This document shows positions 36,513 to 39,224 of a stretch of DNA of 39,224 nt, in pieces. The stretch comes from Colwellia sp. E2M01 (GTDB taxonomy: Bacteria; Pseudomonadota; Gammaproteobacteria; Enterobacterales; Alteromonadaceae): the NCBI RefSeq assembly GCF_018860585.1, contig NZ_JAHKPR010000068.1, positions 15,037 to 54,260 on the forward strand. Direction: 5' to 3'. The translations under genes and the position numbers were made by a program. The stretch's first letter is position 1; each line of letters begins with the position of its first letter. The notes beneath the pieces are model-generated. The model searched no databases, was not told where the DNA came from, and saw only the letters and a list, made by a program, of their open reading frames with translations.

Positions 36513-36571
36513 GTGCCTGAAATAAAGTCATTATTTTTTTAAATAATACTTTACTGTGTATTTCTATTTGA

Positions 36572-36586
36572 ATACAATGTTTGTAT
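36572..36586 (+). promoter_or_regulatory. palindrome upstream of the dioxygenase gene
   Basis: A 15-bp site with perfect arms ATACA/TGTAT and a 5-base centre, 78 bp before the dioxygenase ATG and just after the operon terminator. It is a candidate regulator site; it does not match the palindrome upstream of the enolase-family gene. No clear -10/-35 pair was identified. Confidence 0.3.
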
Positions 36587-36663
36587 ATGAATATTGTGTT
36601 ATTTAATATTTACCATATGTTCATTAAAGTGAGTAATTTTTCTATAACTGAGAGAACTAAATA

Positions 36664-37428
36664 ATGAATAAAATTAAATTAACGAACGAGCAAATAGCAG
36701 AATTCAATGAAAATGGTTATGTTATTGCAAAGGGTTATTTCAATGACAAAGAAGTTGCTCGTTTACAAGAAGTCGCATATAACGACCCTAGGTTACACAG
36801 TGATGCATGGCACCAAAAAGACAGTACAGGTGCTGTGAGTAAAGTTTGTATTTGGCAAGAAACTACAGATGACTTGTATAGTATGTTTTCCCGTAGTCGT
36901 CGTTTAATTGACTCATGTGAGCAAATTATTGGTGAAGAGATGTATCACACCAGTACCAAAGTGATGATGAAAGAGTCTAAAGTTGGCGGAGCTTGGGAAT
37001 GGCATCAAGATTTTGGTTACTGGCATCATGACAACTTAATGTTATATCCAAAAGCAATAAGCTGTATGGTAGCAATTAGTGAGGCAACCAAAGAAAATGG
37101 CTGTTTACAAGTTTTAAAGGCGTCACATAAATTAGGGCGATTAAATCATAATAAAACGGGCGATCAAAAGGGTGCTGAATTAAAGTTTGTGGAAGAAGCA
37201 ATGAAAACTTTAGAGTTAGTTTATGTGGAGTTAGAGCCGGGAGATACCTTATTTTTTGACTGTAATTTATTGCATAAATCAAATCAAAATAAATCGGACA
37301 ACCCTCGTTGGTCTATGATTAGTGCTTATAATGCTATGTCGAACCAACCTTTTGAAGAAAATGAGGCTGAGTACTTTCCACTTAATCGTGTTGATGATGA
37401 TGCAATTATAAACTGGAAAGCGTCGTAA
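36664..37428 (+). CDS. PhyH-type Fe(II)/2-oxoglutarate dioxygenase
   Basis: A 254-residue cytosolic dioxygenase of the phytanoyl-CoA dioxygenase superfamily. The iron triad is H114-x-D116 (EWHQDFGYW) and H204 (NLLHKSNQN), and R215 (NPRWS) is the likely 2-oxoglutarate ligand. The N-terminal helix FNENGYVIAKGYFNDKEVARLQEVA is typical of the family. Members hydroxylate very diverse small molecules, so the substrate is unknown. It has its own upstream region after the operon terminator and a downstream terminator, yet lies in the same direction and locus as the sugar-acid genes and is followed by a PAL-like propeller gene. Confidence 0.85.
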   Translation: MNKIKLTNEQIAEFNENGYVIAKGYFNDKEVARLQEVAYNDPRLHSDAWHQKDSTGAVSKVCIWQETTDDLYSMFSRSRRLIDSCEQIIGEEMYHTSTKVMMKESKVGGAWEWHQDFGYWHHDNLMLYPKAISCMVAISEATKENGCLQVLKASHKLGRLNHNKTGDQKGAELKFVEEAMKTLELVYVELEPGDTLFFDCNLLHKSNQNKSDNPRWSMISAYNAMSNQPFEENEAEYFPLNRVDDDAIINWKAS

Positions 37429-37475
37429 TTTTTAAAATAACAAGCCTATATATTTGTCTAAGGCGCATTATTCTC

Positions 37476-37573
37476 GTAGTTTATTAATCGGCAGTACAGT
37501 TGATACAAGGAGCGTGCCCTTCGATCAGAAACGCCGAAGATGACGTGTACAAGATGTTCCCTAGATAAACTAC
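37476..37573. repeat. nested palindromic element, possible structured RNA or repeat insertion
   Basis: A 98-bp element bounded by a perfect 9-bp inverted repeat GTAGTTTAT/ATAAACTAC (37476-37484 and 37565-37573). Inside it are GTACA/TGTAC (37494-37498 and 37546-37550) and a hairpin CTTCG/CGAAG (37519-37523 and 37535-37539), all properly nested. It is visibly richer in G and C than its surroundings. It lies between the dioxygenase stop and that gene's terminator. No coding function is supported. Confidence 0.55.
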
Positions 37574-37599
37574 ATAAGCATGTAAAATAGTTTTTATTT

Positions 37600-37627
37600 A
37601 AAACGGTGCTAATCAAGCACCGTTTTT
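37600..37627 (+). terminator. terminator between the dioxygenase and propeller genes
   Basis: An 11-bp stem (core ACGGTGCT/AGCACCGT, arms 37600-37610 and 37616-37626) with loop AATCA and a T run. It lies 77 bp before the next ATG, leaving little room for a separate promoter. Confidence 0.88.
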
Positions 37628-37703
37628 GTTTGTAATATTCAAGTCGTTTAATGCTAATTAAACACAGCAAAGTCCTACAACACCGAAGTTAAGGAGAGCA
37701 TAT

Positions 37704-38789
37704 ATGTCTAATTATTTTCCAAAATCTGCTATTGACCCACATGGTTTAATCATAGGTCATGGTGATTTTAAATATAAAGTTGATACCCAGTGGGGGAAAT
37801 TAGACCCTACAAAAAATCCCGTCGAAAATTGTCATGATTTAGCTATTGATTCACAAGGTAGGATTTTCATGCTAACAGACAATACCCAAAACAATTTTAT
37901 TGTGTATAACCCTGATGGCACGTTGAATGAAGCATGGGGAAGTGAGTTTCCAGGCGCGCATTCTATTGAAATTGTCAATGAAAACGGTGAAGAGTTTATT
38001 TATGTTGTTGATCATGGTTGGGTGTTAAACAGGCATTGGGATGGAGTAAATACTGATGACTGGGATTCTCCTACTAATAAAGTTATAGCTCAACAAGGTT
38101 TTGTTGCTAAGTTAACCATTGATGGTCGATTAGTTTTTACCATAGGCCACCCTGTAACAATTGGTATCTATGAGCCAGATATGCCTTTTCGACCATCAGA
38201 CATTGCTGTAGCGCCTAATGGTGATATTTATATAACCGATGGCTATGGATCTGATTATGTCATTCAATATGATTGCCACGGACGTTATATTCGCCATTGG
38301 GGCGGTCAAAAAAATGAAGACACTAATTACAACTTAGTTAATACCCATGGCATTGGTATCGATTTAAGAAATCCCGATGATCCGCATTTAATTGTAAGCT
38401 CTCGTTGGCAACAATGCTTAAAGCTATTTAATTTAGATGGAAGCTACCGTAAAACGATAGAAACTCCTGGTGCGTATATTCATGGTCCTGTTTTTAGTGG
38501 TGATAATTTTTTTGCCCCTGTTTGTTGGTCACATATTAATGATGAAAATGCACAGGATTCTGGGTTTATTAGTGTTTTTGATAAAAATAATAAAGTAATT
38601 GCTAACCTAGGTGGTACAGAGCCTGTTTATATTGATGGGAAGTTGCAAACTATGTCAACTACATGGGATGTATTTAAACATTGTCATGGTATGTGTATAG
38701 ATAATGCGGGTAACTTATATATTGGCCAATGGCGTGGTAATCAAAGTTATCCATTTAAATTGACTAAAGTAAATAATCAGCACCTGTAG
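37704..38789 (+). CDS. PAL-like/NHL-repeat six-bladed beta-propeller protein, cytosolic
   Basis: A 361-residue protein with no signal peptide. NHL-like blades begin with repeated short motifs: CHDLAID (H44), AHSIEI (H86), PSDIAVAPNGDIYITDGYGSD (165-184), THGIGID (H215) and CHGMCID (H328). The PSDIAVA...DGYG segment and inward-facing His residues resemble peptidylamidoglycolate lyase (PAL), whose zinc is held by three propeller histidines. Eukaryotic PAL cleaves hydroxyglycine carbinolamides made by a hydroxylase; here a dioxygenase gene precedes it. A lactonase or scaffold role is also possible. TAAGGAGAG before the ATG is a strong ribosome binding site. Confidence 0.75.
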   Translation: MSNYFPKSAIDPHGLIIGHGDFKYKVDTQWGKLDPTKNPVENCHDLAIDSQGRIFMLTDNTQNNFIVYNPDGTLNEAWGSEFPGAHSIEIVNENGEEFIYVVDHGWVLNRHWDGVNTDDWDSPTNKVIAQQGFVAKLTIDGRLVFTIGHPVTIGIYEPDMPFRPSDIAVAPNGDIYITDGYGSDYVIQYDCHGRYIRHWGGQKNEDTNYNLVNTHGIGIDLRNPDDPHLIVSSRWQQCLKLFNLDGSYRKTIETPGAYIHGPVFSGDNFFAPVCWSHINDENAQDSGFISVFDKNNKVIANLGGTEPVYIDGKLQTMSTTWDVFKHCHGMCIDNAGNLYIGQWRGNQSYPFKLTKVNNQHL

Positions 38790-38861
38790 GTGGTCATTAC
38801 TAAACTGATCTCAGGTTATTTAGTGAATTTCTTAACGCTTTATTAAACCCTGCACCTACAG
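38784..38861 (+). repeat. nested inverted repeat over the end of the propeller gene
   Basis: CTGTAGGTG/CACCTACAG (38784-38792 and 38853-38861) encloses ACTAAA/TTTAGT (38799-38804 and 38819-38824). The first arm includes the stop codon TAG. No T run follows, so it is not a standard terminator. Confidence 0.45.
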
Positions 38862-39027
38862 TCATTTAGTTCACAATGATATTTATTTTAACTTGTTTAG
38901 AATGAGGGCATTATTTAACCTCAATTGTGAATGATTAATACAATTAAGCGACCAGCTTAATTTTTACTTTCCACACAAAGTTAGTAATTTAATTAATTGC
39001 TAACTTTATATTAGTTTTTAAAATAAA
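38862..39027. other. spacer after the propeller gene
   Basis: AT-rich non-coding DNA between the nested repeat and the shared terminator. I see nothing else in it. Confidence 0.35.
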
Positions 39028-39056
39028 AAAGCTCCTACAATGTAGGAGCTTTTTAT
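39028..39056. terminator. bidirectional terminator at the right edge
   Basis: A 12-bp stem (core AGCTCCTACA/TGTAGGAGCT, arms 39028-39039 and 39041-39052; pairing of the innermost bases must open to form a loop) with T runs on both strands. It sits between the plus-strand propeller gene and the minus-strand GlyGly-CTERM gene. Confidence 0.88.
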
Positions 39057-39093
39057 TTTTAAAGTTGATATAAATTTTTAAATAAGATTAATC

Positions 39094-39224
39094 TTAATTT
39101 TTAATTTTAACCTTATTACGGCGACGAAATGTTAATCTAAATACAGAAAAGATTGCTAATAACCCCGCTGATATTACTGAGAAACTACCACCAGAATCAG
39201 ATTCTTCAGTACCTGTGTCAGGGT
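39094..39224 (-). CDS. C-terminal fragment of a GlyGly-CTERM (rhombosortase substrate) protein
   Basis: Reading the minus strand from the window edge gives 42 residues ending at the TAA at 39094-39096. The order is an acidic, Thr/Ser-rich linker (DTGTEESDS), then GGS, a hydrophobic helix of about 17 residues (FSVISAGLLAIFSVFRL), and an Arg cluster (FRRRNK). Ser-Gly-Gly, helix, then basic residues at the extreme C-terminus is the GlyGly-CTERM sorting signal, cleaved by rhombosortase so that the protein is released or anchored at the cell surface. Most carriers are secreted hydrolases or proteases. The catalytic part lies beyond the window, so its activity is unknown. Confidence 0.75.
   Translation of the reverse strand, partial: PDTGTEESDSGGSFSVISAGLLAIFSVFRLTFRRRNKVKIKN

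Noticed and set aside
37458..37670. 70-codon minus-strand frame across the dioxygenase-propeller spacer
   Set aside because: It crosses a terminator and the nested palindromic element, has no ribosome binding site and no recognisable domain.
1..39224. CRISPR arrays, integrons, transposases, tRNA or rRNA genes
   Set aside because: None was recognised by reading either strand; the only tandem arrays are the short ones at 27843-27904.

Overview
The window looks like chromosome of an AT-rich marine gammaproteobacterium of the order Alteromonadales, most likely Colwelliaceae (Colwellia or Thalassotalea type). This rests on gene content: DUF2999 and HopJ small proteins, a MotY-type sodium-driven flagellar protein beside rnt, NhaD, DUF2897, the YcgL/MltB/YcgN neighbourhood, and a GlyGly-CTERM protein at the right edge. 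No rRNA, tRNA, CRISPR array, IS element or phage gene was found.

Layout. 1-3.9 kb: a YgjP-like metallopeptidase with a coupled partial zinc-ribbon ORF on the minus strand, then DUF2999, HopJ, a quinone-oxidoreductase-like protein and transaldolase on the plus strand. 4.0-11.15 kb: a complete minus-strand tryptophan operon, trpL-trpE-trpG-trpD-trpCF-trpB-trpA, with a recognisable 18-residue leader peptide containing three Trp codons. 11.5-17.7 kb: plus-strand RNA and envelope housekeeping genes: rnm (trpH), a YciO-type protein, rluB, rnd, ycgL, mltB, ycgN. 17.9-22.7 kb: dsbB, nhaD, fadR, carbonic anhydrase, DUF2897 and a PilZ protein. 23.0-30.6 kb: lolCDE (lipoprotein export), sodB, grxD, a 2-Cys peroxiredoxin, rnt and motY.

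30.7-38.8 kb is the accessory part, a catabolic locus. An IclR-type regulator is divergent from a mandelate-racemase-subgroup enolase-superfamily enzyme, which is followed by a zinc alcohol dehydrogenase, a KduD-like SDR and an AldA-like aldehyde dehydrogenase. These four activities fit the known 3,6-anhydro-L-galactose route of agar degraders (aldehyde oxidation, cycloisomerisation, C5 oxidation, C5 reduction to 2-keto-3-deoxygluconate), but the substrate is inferred. A PhyH-type Fe(II)/2-oxoglutarate dioxygenase and a cytosolic PAL-like six-bladed propeller follow. Together they resemble, by analogy only, the hydroxylase-plus-lyase logic of peptide amidation, and they are the least explained part of the window.

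Several start sites were moved from the longest possible ORF on the basis of ribosome binding sites, signal peptides or homology (trpB, trpD, dsbB, lolD, lolE, motY, the enolase-family gene and the SDR). Thirteen hairpin terminators or terminator-like hairpins and several nested inverted repeats are listed. All family assignments come from reading the sequence; no database search was run.
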